From Brevibacillus fluminis (lineage in GTDB: Bacteria > Bacillota > Bacilli > Brevibacillales > Brevibacillaceae), in the NCBI RefSeq assembly GCF_003710825.1, contig NZ_RHHQ01000013.1, positions 62,001-126,000 on the forward strand: a DNA stretch of 64,000 nucleotides, written 5' to 3'. The notes below the pieces were generated by a model. It made no database searches. It saw only the letters and a list, made by a program, of their open reading frames with translations, and had not been told where the DNA came from. The translations under genes were made by a program, and so were the position numbers. This document shows positions 15,510 through 23,619 of the stretch, one piece after another; within the stretch, counting starts at the first letter, position 1; every line of letters begins with the position of its first letter.

Positions 15510-16205
15510 TTATCGTTTATCTTGATCGACCGTCACCAACGGCTCGGTTTCATTTACAACTTCTTGATATAACGTCAGCACCTGGACCAGATTGCCCAGT
15601 TGCGCGGCAAGGCGGAAGTGCGCCAGACGATCGACGCGATGGCTGCCCAGCTCGGCCCCCACCTCCTGCGGTGAAAGGACTTCCCAACCGGATTCCTTTT
15701 GGTGAATGAACCAGCTTTCGCCTTTACATCGCACCCACACATTCGCCAAAGGAACATCCGGTGCAAACAGCCGCGATTGCTGTAAATATTCATCCCCATG
15801 CTCCATCGCGAACAAGAACAATCGCTCATTGGCCAGCTTCAAATCCGTCTCCACCAATCGGAGCCATTCTTCTCGCTCTTCATCGGTCAGCTTGCTGCTC
15901 AGATGGCCAAAGGCATGCAACAGCGCATTGCGGGTATTGCCCTCGTCTTCAGGTAATGCGCGTACCTGCGTCAAAAACGCCGATAGCTCCTCCGTAAAAA
16001 CCGACCAACATCGATTCCCTGATGTTTTCTCACGCTCGGTCTGCGCTTTGAACGCATTCGAAATGTCCTGGTAACAGCGGTACGATTTCGCCATCACCAA
16101 ATACTTATGCTCCGCCCATACTTGCTCACACCATGCGCGGGATAAAGATTGCAAAAAAGACCTCTTTTCCGAGGAAAAGAGGTCGCTTGTCGAAGTGGTA
16201 ACCAT
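15510..16205 (-). CDS. DUF1722 (YbgA-like) protein leading the S-box mtnKA operon
   Basis: A 231-aa soluble protein as read from the ATG at 16205 (GGGGGAG upstream). Residues 22-150 match the DUF1722 pattern: WAEHKYLVMAKSYRCYQDI, then NALLHAFGHLSSKLTDEER. The C-terminal 80 residues are unassigned. DUF1722 is known alone (E. coli YbgA) or fused to DUF523/TudS, which desulfurates thiouracil; its own role is unclear. The position between a SAM riboswitch and mtnK ties it to methionine salvage or sulfur metabolism. The riboswitch terminator overlaps codons 7-17. An alternative start is TTG at 16154, whose ribosome site (AAAGAGG) would be the terminator's 3' arm. Confidence 0.75.
   Translation of the reverse strand: MVTTSTSDLFSSEKRSFLQSLSRAWCEQVWAEHKYLVMAKSYRCYQDISNAFKAQTEREKTSGNRCWSVFTEELSAFLTQVRALPEDEGNTRNALLHAFGHLSSKLTDEEREEWLRLVETDLKLANERLFLFAMEHGDEYLQQSRLFAPDVPLANVWVRCKGESWFIHQKESGWEVLSPQEVGAELGSHRVDRLAHFRLAAQLGNLVQVLTLYQEVVNETEPLVTVDQDKR
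16152..16184 (-). terminator. S-box terminator overlapping the DUF1722 start region
   Basis: GACCTCTTTTCC / GGAAAAGAGGTC perfect stem (16159-16184), followed on the minus strand by TTTTTTG. It lies downstream of the ATG at 16205. Confidence 0.85.
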
Positions 16206-16218
16206 GATTATGCTCCCC

Positions 16219-16333
16219 CTTATCTTCCAGAATGAACGTATTTCTGCAGGAATTAGCACCGTGCATGCGGATCGCTCCGTCATGTCGGTTGCTGGGTTTC
16301 ATCGGGCCAGTCCCTCCACCACCTCTGGATAAG
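16219..16333 (-). ncRNA. SAM-I riboswitch (S-box) of the DUF1722-mtnK-mtnA operon
   Basis: The minus strand carries the S-box core elements: CTTATCC...GGTGGTGGAGGGACTGGCC, GATGAAACCCAGCAACC, GGTGCTAATTCCTGCAG and closing GGAAGATAAG. The P1 arms are at 16327-16333 and 16219-16226. SAM binding is expected to favour the terminator at 16152-16184. Confidence 0.93.
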
Positions 16334-16379
16334 GTATCCATTGTTATTCAGTTGGGTTGTACGCTTGCATATACGTCGA

Positions 16380-16408
16380 ATCATACTCTGTGCATAAATT
16401 GGTGTCAA
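16380..16408 (-). promoter_or_regulatory. Promoter of the DUF1722-mtnK-mtnA operon
   Basis: TTGACA (16403-16408), 17-bp spacer, TATGAT (16380-16385) on the minus strand, about 40 bp before the S-box. Confidence 0.85.
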
Positions 16409-16423
16409 TCCCTAAATTGTATA

Positions 16424-16455
16424 TTGACTCCCTCGCTTACACATCATATGATGTG
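16424..16455 (+). promoter_or_regulatory. Second plus-strand promoter overlapped by a perfect palindrome
   Basis: TTGACT (16424-16429), 17-bp spacer, TATGAT (16447-16452). The -10 lies inside the perfect 16-bp palindrome CACATCATATGATGTG (16440-16455), a likely operator. Confidence 0.6.
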
Positions 16456-16466
16456 AGAATCAGTAT

Positions 16467-16491
16467 GCTTTTTTTCGAAAAAGCGTTTTTT
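16467..16491 (+). terminator. Short terminator-like hairpin between the divergent mtn promoters
   Basis: GCTTTTT-TTCG-AAAAAGC followed by GTTTTTTC. It would stop transcripts from the 16424 promoter after about 30 nt. Confidence 0.5.
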
Positions 16492-16533
16492 CTGGACACT
16501 AATTCGACCGCTTTCGGTTGGCATAAAACACGT

Positions 16534-16562
16534 TTGAAAGTGGTTGTTTTATGCGATATATT
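16534..16562 (+). promoter_or_regulatory. Promoter of mtnWXBD
   Basis: TTGAAA (16534-16539), 17-bp spacer, TATATT (16557-16562), placing the start just before the S-box. Confidence 0.8.
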
Positions 16563-16567
16563 GTACA

Positions 16568-16700
16568 CTCTTATCGTGAGCTGGCTGAGGGACTGGCCCT
16601 TTGACGCCCGGCAACCATGTGCATGCCTTTTCAAACAGGCTGCGCAACGGTGCTAATTCCTGCAGAGACATGTGTATTTCGTCCCTGAGTGATGAGAGGA
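16568..16700 (+). ncRNA. SAM-I riboswitch (S-box) of mtnWXBD
   Basis: CTCTTATCGTGAGCTGGCTG, AGGGACTGGCCC, GACGCCCGGCAACC, GGTGCTAATTCCTGCAGA and closing GATGAGAG match the S-box consensus and P1 pairing. Confidence 0.95.
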
Positions 16701-16717
16701 GTAGACGGAACAAAAGT

Positions 16718-16749
16718 CGCCTCCCCTCTGTCATCGGGAGGTTTTTTTT
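16718..16749 (+). terminator. S-box terminator of mtnWXBD
   Basis: CCTCCC-N10-GGGAGG followed by eight T's. It lies 80 bp before mtnW. Confidence 0.92.
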
Positions 16750-16828
16750 CTGCCAAAAACGCTTATTCCCGCTCACCCAAGCAAATGATACTCGAGTTGA
16801 CTTTCCGTTTTGAAGGAGGATTGCCTGG

Positions 16829-18040
16829 ATGAATCAAGATCGCATCCTTGTCACATATTTGACCCAAGCGAAAGACCTGCGCAAAAAAGCTGAAGGGATC
16901 GCCGTAGGAATGACGGTCGGTTCCTGGACAGATGTTCCGGCTGCCAAGCAAGAGGAGCTTCGCCCGTATTTGGGCGAGGCGGTCGATGTGACTCCACTTT
17001 CCATGCTGGAGTCGGGCGAAACTCGCGGTTTCGTGACCATCAGCTATCCGACGCGCAATTTTACGCCCGATATTCCGTCTTTACTGACCGGAATATTTGG
17101 GAAATTGTCGATGGATGGCAAAATCAAACTGGTCGATATTCAGTTCCCCGACAGCTTCTCTTCTCTCTTTCCGGGTCCGAAATACGGGATTGAAGGTATC
17201 CGTGAAGCGACGCGCGGCTATGACCGACCGCTCTTGATGAGCATTTTCAAATCGTGCCTCGGCATGCCATTTGATGACTTGAAAACACAATTCCGCGCTC
17301 AAGCGCTGGGTGGACTCGATCTGGTGAAGGATGACGAAATCTTTTTCGCCGATGATAAAGCGCCTTTCCTGACGCGCATTCAGGCTTTTGGCGAGATCGC
17401 CCGTGACGTGGAGCAGTCCACCGGCAAAAGAGTGCTGTATGCGGCGAACTTGACCGGCCCTGTTCACCAGCTGATCGACCGCGCCAAGCAAGCCGTTGAA
17501 GCAGGCGCCGATTGCCTGCTGTTCAATGTTCTGGCGTTTGGCTTCGATGTCCTGCACCGTTTGGCAGCCGATCCTGATGTGACCGTGCCGATTATGGCGC
17601 ATCCCGCGCTTGCTGGCGCTTTTTACCCGTCTCCCGACTACGGCATCGCGACGCCGTTGCTTTTGGGTAAACTGATGCGATTGGCTGGCGCTGACCTCGT
17701 CTTGTTCCCGTCGCCATATGGCAATGTCGCGTTAGACAAAACAGAAGCGCTGCAGCTCTCGCAAAATCTGCTCGATCCATCAGTAACGCTAAAGCGGCCG
17801 TTCCCCGTGCCTTCCGCAGGCATTCATCCGGGACTGGTACCGCAGCTTTTTGCAGATTTCGGCGTCGATCAGGTGGTGAATGCCGGGGGCGGAATCCACG
17901 GTCACCCGGGCGGTGCGACAGCAGGCGCGAAAGCATTTGTCGACGCGATCGCCGCGTCGGTCCAAGGCCGCACGCTGGCGGAAGCCGCACAAGATTCCGA
18001 GGAGCTTTCCCTCGCATTGGCCAAATGGGGAGGGAAATAA
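16829..18040 (+). CDS. mtnW: 2,3-diketo-5-methylthiopentyl-1-phosphate enolase (RuBisCO-like protein)
   Basis: Enolises 2,3-diketo-5-methylthiopentyl-1-phosphate in methionine salvage. The 403-aa protein has a RuBisCO large-subunit fold, with the metal-binding segment GGLDLVKDDE at 161-170, where Lys167 would be carbamylated. GGGIHGHPGGATAGA near the C-terminus corresponds to the phosphate-binding glycine loop. Strong AAGGAGGA precedes the ATG. It is the first gene of mtnW-X-B-D, 3 bp ahead of mtnX. Confidence 0.95.
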   Translation: MNQDRILVTYLTQAKDLRKKAEGIAVGMTVGSWTDVPAAKQEELRPYLGEAVDVTPLSMLESGETRGFVTISYPTRNFTPDIPSLLTGIFGKLSMDGKIKLVDIQFPDSFSSLFPGPKYGIEGIREATRGYDRPLLMSIFKSCLGMPFDDLKTQFRAQALGGLDLVKDDEIFFADDKAPFLTRIQAFGEIARDVEQSTGKRVLYAANLTGPVHQLIDRAKQAVEAGADCLLFNVLAFGFDVLHRLAADPDVTVPIMAHPALAGAFYPSPDYGIATPLLLGKLMRLAGADLVLFPSPYGNVALDKTEALQLSQNLLDPSVTLKRPFPVPSAGIHPGLVPQLFADFGVDQVVNAGGGIHGHPGGATAGAKAFVDAIAASVQGRTLAEAAQDSEELSLALAKWGGK

Positions 18041-18043
18041 TCC

Positions 18044-18709
18044 ATGAGCAAAAAACTCGTTCTGTTTTGTGACTTTGACGGCACCATCACCGAAAAAGAT
18101 AATATCGTGGCGATCATGCGCCGCTTTGCTCCGCCGGAATGGGAGGAGCTGACACAGCGCATCCTGGGTCAGGAGATCAGCGTTCGCGCGGGGGTAGGCA
18201 AACTATTTACGCTGCTTCCTTCCTCGCTCCGCCAGGAAATCGTCGACTATATCGTAGCGGAAGCCAAGATCCGCCCCGGCTTTGCCGAGTTCGTCCGTTT
18301 TTGCGAGGACGCTGGCATCGAGCTATTAATCACCAGCGGCGGCATCGACTTTTTCGTTCATCCGATCTTGGCGCCTTTCCAGCTGAAAAACCCGATCTAC
18401 TGCAATGGCAGCGATTTTTCCGGTGAAACCATCACGATCACGTGGCCGCACGCTTGCGACGAACACTGCTCGAATGAATGCGGCATGTGCAAAACGACGA
18501 TCATCCGCCGCTATTCGGCCGATGACTATTACCGCGTCGTGATTGGCGACTCCATCACCGATTTGGCTGGAGCTAAAATCGCTGATTTCGTCATTGCCCG
18601 CTCGTTCCTGGAGAAAAAATGCGAAGAGCTGGGACTGCCTTACCGTCCATTCACCACGTTCCACGACGTGATTCAAATACTACAAGACATCACTCAATTA
18701 AAGAAATAG
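18044..18709 (+). CDS. mtnX: 2-hydroxy-3-keto-5-methylthiopentenyl-1-phosphate phosphatase
   Basis: HAD-superfamily phosphatase acting after MtnW to give the acireductone. The 221-aa protein starts with the catalytic DFDGTIT motif (residues 10-16), has ITSGGIDFFV as motif II and GDSITDLAGA as the metal-binding motif IV. The start overlaps the end of mtnW closely, with GGAGGG inside the mtnW stop region. Order and content match the Bacillus mtnWXBD operon. Confidence 0.94.
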   Translation: MSKKLVLFCDFDGTITEKDNIVAIMRRFAPPEWEELTQRILGQEISVRAGVGKLFTLLPSSLRQEIVDYIVAEAKIRPGFAEFVRFCEDAGIELLITSGGIDFFVHPILAPFQLKNPIYCNGSDFSGETITITWPHACDEHCSNECGMCKTTIIRRYSADDYYRVVIGDSITDLAGAKIADFVIARSFLEKKCEELGLPYRPFTTFHDVIQILQDITQLKK

Positions 18710-18721
18710 AGGTGTGAACAC

Positions 18722-19384
18722 ATGTCCATCACTTTGGAAAGCAAAATCGATGCATTCAGACGCCTTGATGAAGCCAAGCTGACTTTCGCCAAGCGCGACT
18801 GGTTCCCTGGAACGAGCGGCAACTTGTCCATCAAGCTGTCCGATTCGCCCCTGACCTTCGCGGTTACCGCCAGCGGCAAAGACAAAACCAAGCTTTCTCC
18901 TGAAGACTACCTTCTGGTCGACGGCGATGCCAAGCCGGTTGAAGCAACTACGCTCAAGCCGTCCGCCGAGACACTGATCCATGCGGTCGTCTACAAAAAC
19001 ATCCCCAATGCTGGAGCTTGCTTCCACGTTCATACCTTGGGTAACAACCTTGTCTCCGAGCTGTATTTTGGTCAACGCGCCTTCAGCATCCAAGGCCAAG
19101 AGTTGATCAAAGGACTCGGCATCTGGGAAGAAAACGCGCAAATCACGGTTCCGATCGTAGAAAACTTCGCTGACATTCCAAAGCTTGCCCAAGCAATTGA
19201 AAAAGTGATTACACCTGAAATCCCTGGTGTTCTGATCCGCAATCACGGGATTTACACGTGGGGCGGCAACGATTTCGAGGCGAAACGCCATCTGGAAGCC
19301 TTTGAATTCCTGTTTGAGTACCACCTGCGCTGGCTGCAGCTCAGCCAGGCCGTACAAAAGCAGACGGTCCCGGCTACATTTTAG
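18722..19384 (+). CDS. mtnB: Methylthioribulose-1-phosphate dehydratase
   Basis: Class II aldolase-family zinc enzyme that dehydrates methylthioribulose-1-phosphate, feeding MtnW. The 220-aa protein has GTSGNLSIKL for phosphate binding, FHVHTLG with two zinc His, and IRNHGIYTWG followed by AKRHLEAFEF with the third His. GAGGTG precedes the ATG, 12 bp after mtnX. A structured repeat (19391-19480) separates it from mtnD. Confidence 0.95.
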   Translation: MSITLESKIDAFRRLDEAKLTFAKRDWFPGTSGNLSIKLSDSPLTFAVTASGKDKTKLSPEDYLLVDGDAKPVEATTLKPSAETLIHAVVYKNIPNAGACFHVHTLGNNLVSELYFGQRAFSIQGQELIKGLGIWEENAQITVPIVENFADIPKLAQAIEKVITPEIPGVLIRNHGIYTWGGNDFEAKRHLEAFEFLFEYHLRWLQLSQAVQKQTVPATF

Positions 19385-19390
19385 TAAGAC

Positions 19391-19480
19391 TTGGTTCCGC
19401 CACACCAAGGCGGAGCCACAGCCACAGTCACGCTTAACCCGGATAAGAATTTTTCAAACATTCTTATCTGTAAAATAAAA
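19391..19480 (+). repeat. Dispersed structured repeat, copy 2, between mtnB and mtnD
   Basis: Hairpin CCGCC-acaccaa-GGCGG (19397-19413), GAGCC link, then GATAAGAAT / ATTCTTATC (19442-19468) followed by TGTAAAATAAAA. It shares order and core bases with copies at 8366 and 56896. It ends directly at the mtnD ribosome binding site. Confidence 0.7.
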
Positions 19481-19494
19481 GGAGGTCTTCAACC

Positions 19495-20004
19495 ATGGCA
19501 AAAGTACGTTTTCATGACAACAACGAGTATTTGACAGGTCAAGCAGTCGTCGATTTCCTCGCGACACAGGAAGTCATTTATGAACACTGGGGCGTTGACC
19601 GTTTGGACAACAACCTGCGCGACAACTACAGCCCAACTGAGGTAGAAAAACAACAAATCCTCGACGCCTTCAAAGCTGAGATCGCCGACATCAGCGCACG
19701 CCGCGATTACAAAACAGCTGACATCATCGTGCTTTCCGACAAAACCCCGAACCTGGACGCGTTGTTGGAAAAATTCAAAGGCGAACATCACCATACGGAC
19801 GATGAGTGCCGCTTCTGCGTAGACGGGCACGGTATTTTTGCCATCAAAGGCAAGGACGATCGTTATTTCGATGTTGAAATGGAACCGGGCGACCTGATCT
19901 CCGTACCGTCCTACTATCGTCACTACTTCAAATTGATGGATGACCGCAAAATCAAAGCGATCCGCCTGTTCGTGACTCCTGCAGGCTGGGAAGCTATCTA
20001 CTAA
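19495..20004 (+). CDS. mtnD: Acireductone dioxygenase
   Basis: Oxidises the acireductone to the 2-keto acid of methionine plus formate (Fe form) or to an off-pathway product (Ni form). The 169-aa cupin has metal ligands His98, His100 and Glu104 in GEHHHTDDE and His143 in YYRHYF. AAAGGAGG precedes the ATG. It is the last gene of the operon and is followed by a strong terminator. No mtnE (final aminotransferase) is in the cluster. Confidence 0.96.
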   Translation: MAKVRFHDNNEYLTGQAVVDFLATQEVIYEHWGVDRLDNNLRDNYSPTEVEKQQILDAFKAEIADISARRDYKTADIIVLSDKTPNLDALLEKFKGEHHHTDDECRFCVDGHGIFAIKGKDDRYFDVEMEPGDLISVPSYYRHYFKLMDDRKIKAIRLFVTPAGWEAIY

Positions 20005-20022
20005 TCCCTTTTCCCCAACAAT

Positions 20023-20060
20023 AAAAAGGCTGTGACCTGCAAAGGTTGACAGCCTTTTTG
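20023..20060 (+). terminator. Terminator of mtnWXBD
   Basis: AAAAAGGCTGT...ACAGCCTTTTT with a G+C-rich inner stem, 20 bp after mtnD. Confidence 0.9.
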
Positions 20061-20161
20061 TTATGTGCACGTTACTCCGCTTTTTACCCAGGCAATTCGT
20101 CCAGTCACAAATGCCCCTCCGCTCATATCCTTACAGTATACGTAGCAAGGAGGGATTCGAT

Positions 20162-20494
20162 TTGTCCAGAAAGCGGAGAAAATGCTATGATCAATGCTCC
20201 TCATATTGCAGGCCACATCGCGAATCGAACATACATGCATCATCGAAAAAAATCCAGCAGGTACGTCATGGCGGGCATGGCGGACACGGTGATTTCCACG
20301 GCGGTTCTCATGGAGGATTCGAAAGCGGACGGGGCTTTCGCGATGGGTTTCGAGACGGATTCCGCCGAGGATTCCGGGAATCACCGTTCTTTGAGCGCCA
20401 CAGCCCCTTTTTCTTTGGCGGCTTCTATCCATACTATCCGTACGACTACCCGGATTATTACGAAAGCCCCTATTATTCATCCCCCTATTACTGA
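20162..20494 (+). CDS. Small Gly/His/Tyr-rich protein, possibly spore coat
   Basis: A 110-aa protein starting at TTG 20162 with GGAGG six bases upstream. The first 35 residues are basic with three Cys (KCYDQCSSYC). Residues 40-75 are Gly/His/Phe-rich with GGHGGHGDFHGG and three RDGF/RRGF repeats. The tail is YPYYPYDYPDYYESPYY-like. This composition is typical of spore coat or crust proteins in Bacillales, but I recognise no named family. Longer reading frames over the same region lack a ribosome site. No sigma-K promoter is obvious. Confidence 0.6.
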   Translation: MSRKRRKCYDQCSSYCRPHRESNIHASSKKIQQVRHGGHGGHGDFHGGSHGGFESGRGFRDGFRDGFRRGFRESPFFERHSPFFFGGFYPYYPYDYPDYYESPYYSSPYY

Positions 20495-20538
20495 GCCATG
20501 GGCAGAAAGCTGGCTACGTGCGCCTATTACGCATGAGC

Positions 20539-20579
20539 AAAAAAGAGACGTTCCGCTATCGACGGACGTCTCTTTTTAC
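20539..20579. terminator. Bidirectional terminator between the coat-like gene and fadE
   Basis: AAAAAGAGACGT.CCG...CG.ACGTCTCTTTTT, T-rich on both strands. Confidence 0.88.
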
Positions 20580-20618
20580 CTTCAGAACGTCGTGACCAAT
20601 ACCACAACTTCCGCTCCT

Positions 20619-22400
20619 TTACAGCACATACCCATCCGCTTCGATCACGCGAGCAGCGATTTGGCGTTTCAGCTGAATGGTATTGACGGGATTTCTCCTT
20701 GTCAGCTTCTTCAAAATACCGAGGCGCATGCGCAGGTTGTCGCCCTCTTCCATTGCAGCCAACGCCTCCTTCGCCATCGCTTCGACCTTATCGAACGAAT
20801 CGCTGACAAACGCGACGGTCAAATCCAGCTTCGCCTGTGCAGCCGTCACACCATTTTGGGCAATTGCCTTTTCTGTCCGCTTCACGACGCTGTCCATCGC
20901 GTACAGCTCTGACAGCATGTCGGCAGACAACGCTAAAAGCTCCTGTTCATTGGAAAGCGCCTGCTGATATTTCATCATGGCAGAGCCCGCGACCATCAGG
21001 ATGATTTTTTTGGTCATGTCGATCAGATGCTTTTCCAAAGCCAATGGCGCATCTTCGATTTCGGACGGATAGTAGCTCATCAGCTCCTCCTGCAGCCCCA
21101 TCGCGGCCTTCATCAATGGTAATTCGCCCTTCATCGCCTTTTTCACCAGCATGTCGGGGATCAGCAAGCGGTTGATCTCATTGGTTCCCTCAAAAATTCG
21201 ATTGATCCGCGAATCGCGGTACAGCCCCTCGATTTCGTACTCGGACATGAAGCCGTAGCCGCCGTGAATTTGCACACCTTCGTCGACGCAATAATCAAGC
21301 ACTTCAGAGCAAAATACTTTGTTAATCGAGCATTCGATCGCATAATCCGCGATCGCTTTCAGCGTCTCTTTCCCGTCCTCCACTTTTTCCCCCAAGGCCG
21401 AAAGCGCCGTCTCGAACATGCCCACGGTCCGGTAAACCGAGCTTTCCGCTGCATAAACCTTGATCGCCATATTCGCCAGCTTGTTTTGAATCAACGAGAA
21501 GTTGGAGATCGGCGTTTTGAACTGCTTGCGCCCCTTTGCATAGGTGGTCGCCAGCTCAAGCGCGCGTTTGGCGGAACCGACCGCGCCCACCGCCAGCTTG
21601 TAACGGCCGATATTTAAAATGTTGAACGCGATATGATGACCCTTGCCCGGTTCACCCAGCAAGTTCTCCACCGGAACCGGTACGTCCTGCAAAATCACCG
21701 TGCGCGTAGACGATCCTTTGATCCCCATCTTTTTCTCTTCTGCACCGAAGGAAACGCCTGGGAAGTCGCGCTCCACGATGAAAGCGGTGAAGTGCTCCCC
21801 GTCGATTTTGGCGTACACCACGAACACATCCGCAAATCCGGCATTGGTGATCCATTGCTTCTCGCCGTTCAGCACGTAGTGCCTGCCGTCAGCGGACAGC
21901 TTTGCCGTTGTTTTTGCGCCCAATGCGTCCGAGCCGGAGCCTGGTTCCGTCAAGCAATAAGCTGCCAGACGGCGTCCTGTCGCCAGATCGGGCAGATAGC
22001 GGCTTCGCTGGTCCTCATTGCCGAAATAAACGATCGGCAGAGACCCGATCCCCACGTGAGCGCCAAAGCTGATCGCAAAGCCACGGCCGCGCGCGAATTT
22101 TTCCGTAATCAATGCCGAGCTGAGCTTGTCGAGGTTCAGCCCATCGTATTTTTCCGGAACATCGACGCCCAGTAGGCCGAGCTCCCCCGCTTCTTTCAGG
22201 AGACGAACCGTGATGTCAAACTGATGGTGTTCGATCTGTTCCAAATGGGGCACCACTTCATTCACGATGAAATCTTCCGTCGTCTTGGCAAACATTCTGT
22301 GCTCTTCCGTAAACTCCTCAGGGGTAAATACATCGTCATACGTGCCGGAATCAAGCAAAAAGCTACCGCCGCGAATTACGTTTTTGGTTGTCTCTGCCAT
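20619..22400 (-). CDS. fadE: Acyl-CoA dehydrogenase
   Basis: First oxidation step of fatty acid beta-oxidation (acyl-CoA to trans-2-enoyl-CoA, FAD-dependent). At 593 aa it matches Bacillus FadE (YusJ), longer than the 380-aa family norm because of a C-terminal extension of about 180 residues. Motifs are YCLTEPGSGSDA, WITNAGFADVF and the FEGTNEINR segment near residue 405. AAAGGGAG precedes the ATG. It is the last gene of fadN-fadA-fadE, 22 bp after fadA. Confidence 0.95.
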   Translation of the reverse strand: MAETTKNVIRGGSFLLDSGTYDDVFTPEEFTEEHRMFAKTTEDFIVNEVVPHLEQIEHHQFDITVRLLKEAGELGLLGVDVPEKYDGLNLDKLSSALITEKFARGRGFAISFGAHVGIGSLPIVYFGNEDQRSRYLPDLATGRRLAAYCLTEPGSGSDALGAKTTAKLSADGRHYVLNGEKQWITNAGFADVFVVYAKIDGEHFTAFIVERDFPGVSFGAEEKKMGIKGSSTRTVILQDVPVPVENLLGEPGKGHHIAFNILNIGRYKLAVGAVGSAKRALELATTYAKGRKQFKTPISNFSLIQNKLANMAIKVYAAESSVYRTVGMFETALSALGEKVEDGKETLKAIADYAIECSINKVFCSEVLDYCVDEGVQIHGGYGFMSEYEIEGLYRDSRINRIFEGTNEINRLLIPDMLVKKAMKGELPLMKAAMGLQEELMSYYPSEIEDAPLALEKHLIDMTKKIILMVAGSAMMKYQQALSNEQELLALSADMLSELYAMDSVVKRTEKAIAQNGVTAAQAKLDLTVAFVSDSFDKVEAMAKEALAAMEEGDNLRMRLGILKKLTRRNPVNTIQLKRQIAARVIEADGYVL

Positions 22401-22422
22401 CGTTCTTCTCTCCCTTTCTAGC

Positions 22423-23604
22423 TTAATCGATCATTTCAAAAACGCCTGCCGCTCCCATGCCGCCGCCAACGCACATCGTCACCAGACCGTATTTGCCGCC
22501 GCGTCGTTTCAGCTCGCCTAGCATCGTCACGGTCAATTTGGCACCCGAGCAGCCGAGCGGATGACCAAGCGCGATCGCGCCGCCGTTGACGTTGACGATG
22601 TCCTGATTGAGCCCCAGCTCGCGGATGACAGCGACGGCCTGGGAAGCGAACGCTTCGTTCAGCTCAATCAAATCGATATCATCCTGCGTCAGACCGGCGA
22701 TCTTGAGCGCTTTCGGAATTGCCACCACAGGGCCGATCCCCATCACATCGGGGTCGACGCCGCCTGTTGCAAAGGAGCGGAATTTGGCAATCGGCTTGAT
22801 TCCGAGCTCCGCCGCCCTGCTGGCCTCCATCACGATCACCCCAGCCCCGCCATCGCTCGTTTGCGAGGAGTTGCCTGCGGTCACCGAGCCTTTCACATGG
22901 AAAGCCGGCTTCAGCTTGGCGAGTCCTTCCATCGATGTATCGGGCCGCACACCCTCATCTGTATCAAACAGGTATTCCTTCACCTGCACATTTCCTTGTT
23001 CATCCACCTGCACGTTTTTGACCGGAAACGGCACGATTTCGTCTTTAAATTTACCTGATGCAATCGCTGCCGCCGCCTTACGATGGCTTTCGACCGCAAA
23101 AGCGTCCTGGTCCTCCCGAGTTACCCCGTAACGATTCGCCACCGCTTCCGCCGTATGGCCCATGCTATTGTACAAATCCGGCATCGTCTCCATTAGCGTC
23201 GGATTAAATGCGAGCTTATGTCCTGCCATCGGCAGCAAGCTCATGCTTTCCACGCCGCCGGCGATGACCACGTCGGAGGAGCCGGCCAAAATCTGATGCG
23301 CCGCGTACGCGATCGACTGCAGGCCAGACGAGCAGAAACGATTGATCGTAATGCCTGCCACGCTAGTCGGCAGCCCGGAGCGCATCGCAATCAGCCTGGC
23401 AAAATTCATCCCTTGCTCCGCTTCCGGCACCGCGTTGCCGATGATCACATCTTCCACCTGTGAAGGGTCCAGCTGTGGAGTGCGACGGAGCAATTCCTGA
23501 ATGACAGCTGCCCCGTAATCGACCGGATGCGAATCTTTCAAGCTCCCCCGCTTCGCTTTGCCGACAGCGGTGCGCGCGCCGGCTACAATGACTGCCTCTC
23601 TCAT
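22423..23604 (-). CDS. fadA: Acetyl-CoA acyltransferase (3-ketoacyl-CoA thiolase)
   Basis: Thiolytic last step of beta-oxidation. The 393-aa protein has the nucleophilic Cys in INRFCSSGLQ, the ELNEAFASQ segment, GGAIALGHPLGCSGA, and the C-terminal CVGGGMGAA with the second active Cys, all diagnostic of thiolases. AAAGGAGG precedes the ATG. It sits between fadN (15 bp upstream) and fadE, as in B. subtilis fadNAE. Confidence 0.95.
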   Translation of the reverse strand: MREAVIVAGARTAVGKAKRGSLKDSHPVDYGAAVIQELLRRTPQLDPSQVEDVIIGNAVPEAEQGMNFARLIAMRSGLPTSVAGITINRFCSSGLQSIAYAAHQILAGSSDVVIAGGVESMSLLPMAGHKLAFNPTLMETMPDLYNSMGHTAEAVANRYGVTREDQDAFAVESHRKAAAAIASGKFKDEIVPFPVKNVQVDEQGNVQVKEYLFDTDEGVRPDTSMEGLAKLKPAFHVKGSVTAGNSSQTSDGGAGVIVMEASRAAELGIKPIAKFRSFATGGVDPDVMGIGPVVAIPKALKIAGLTQDDIDLIELNEAFASQAVAVIRELGLNQDIVNVNGGAIALGHPLGCSGAKLTVTMLGELKRRGGKYGLVTMCVGGGMGAAGVFEMID

Positions 23605-23619
23605 ATCCTCTCTCCTCCT

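Noticed and set aside
20495..20530. CTGGCTACGTGCGCC as a fourth copy of the dispersed repeat
   Set aside because: Only the first nine bases match; the hairpins are missing.
20046..20912. Plus-strand frame of 288 codons across the mtnD terminator, the coat-like gene and the fadE 3' end
   Set aside because: It crosses two strong terminators and overlaps better-supported genes in other frames.
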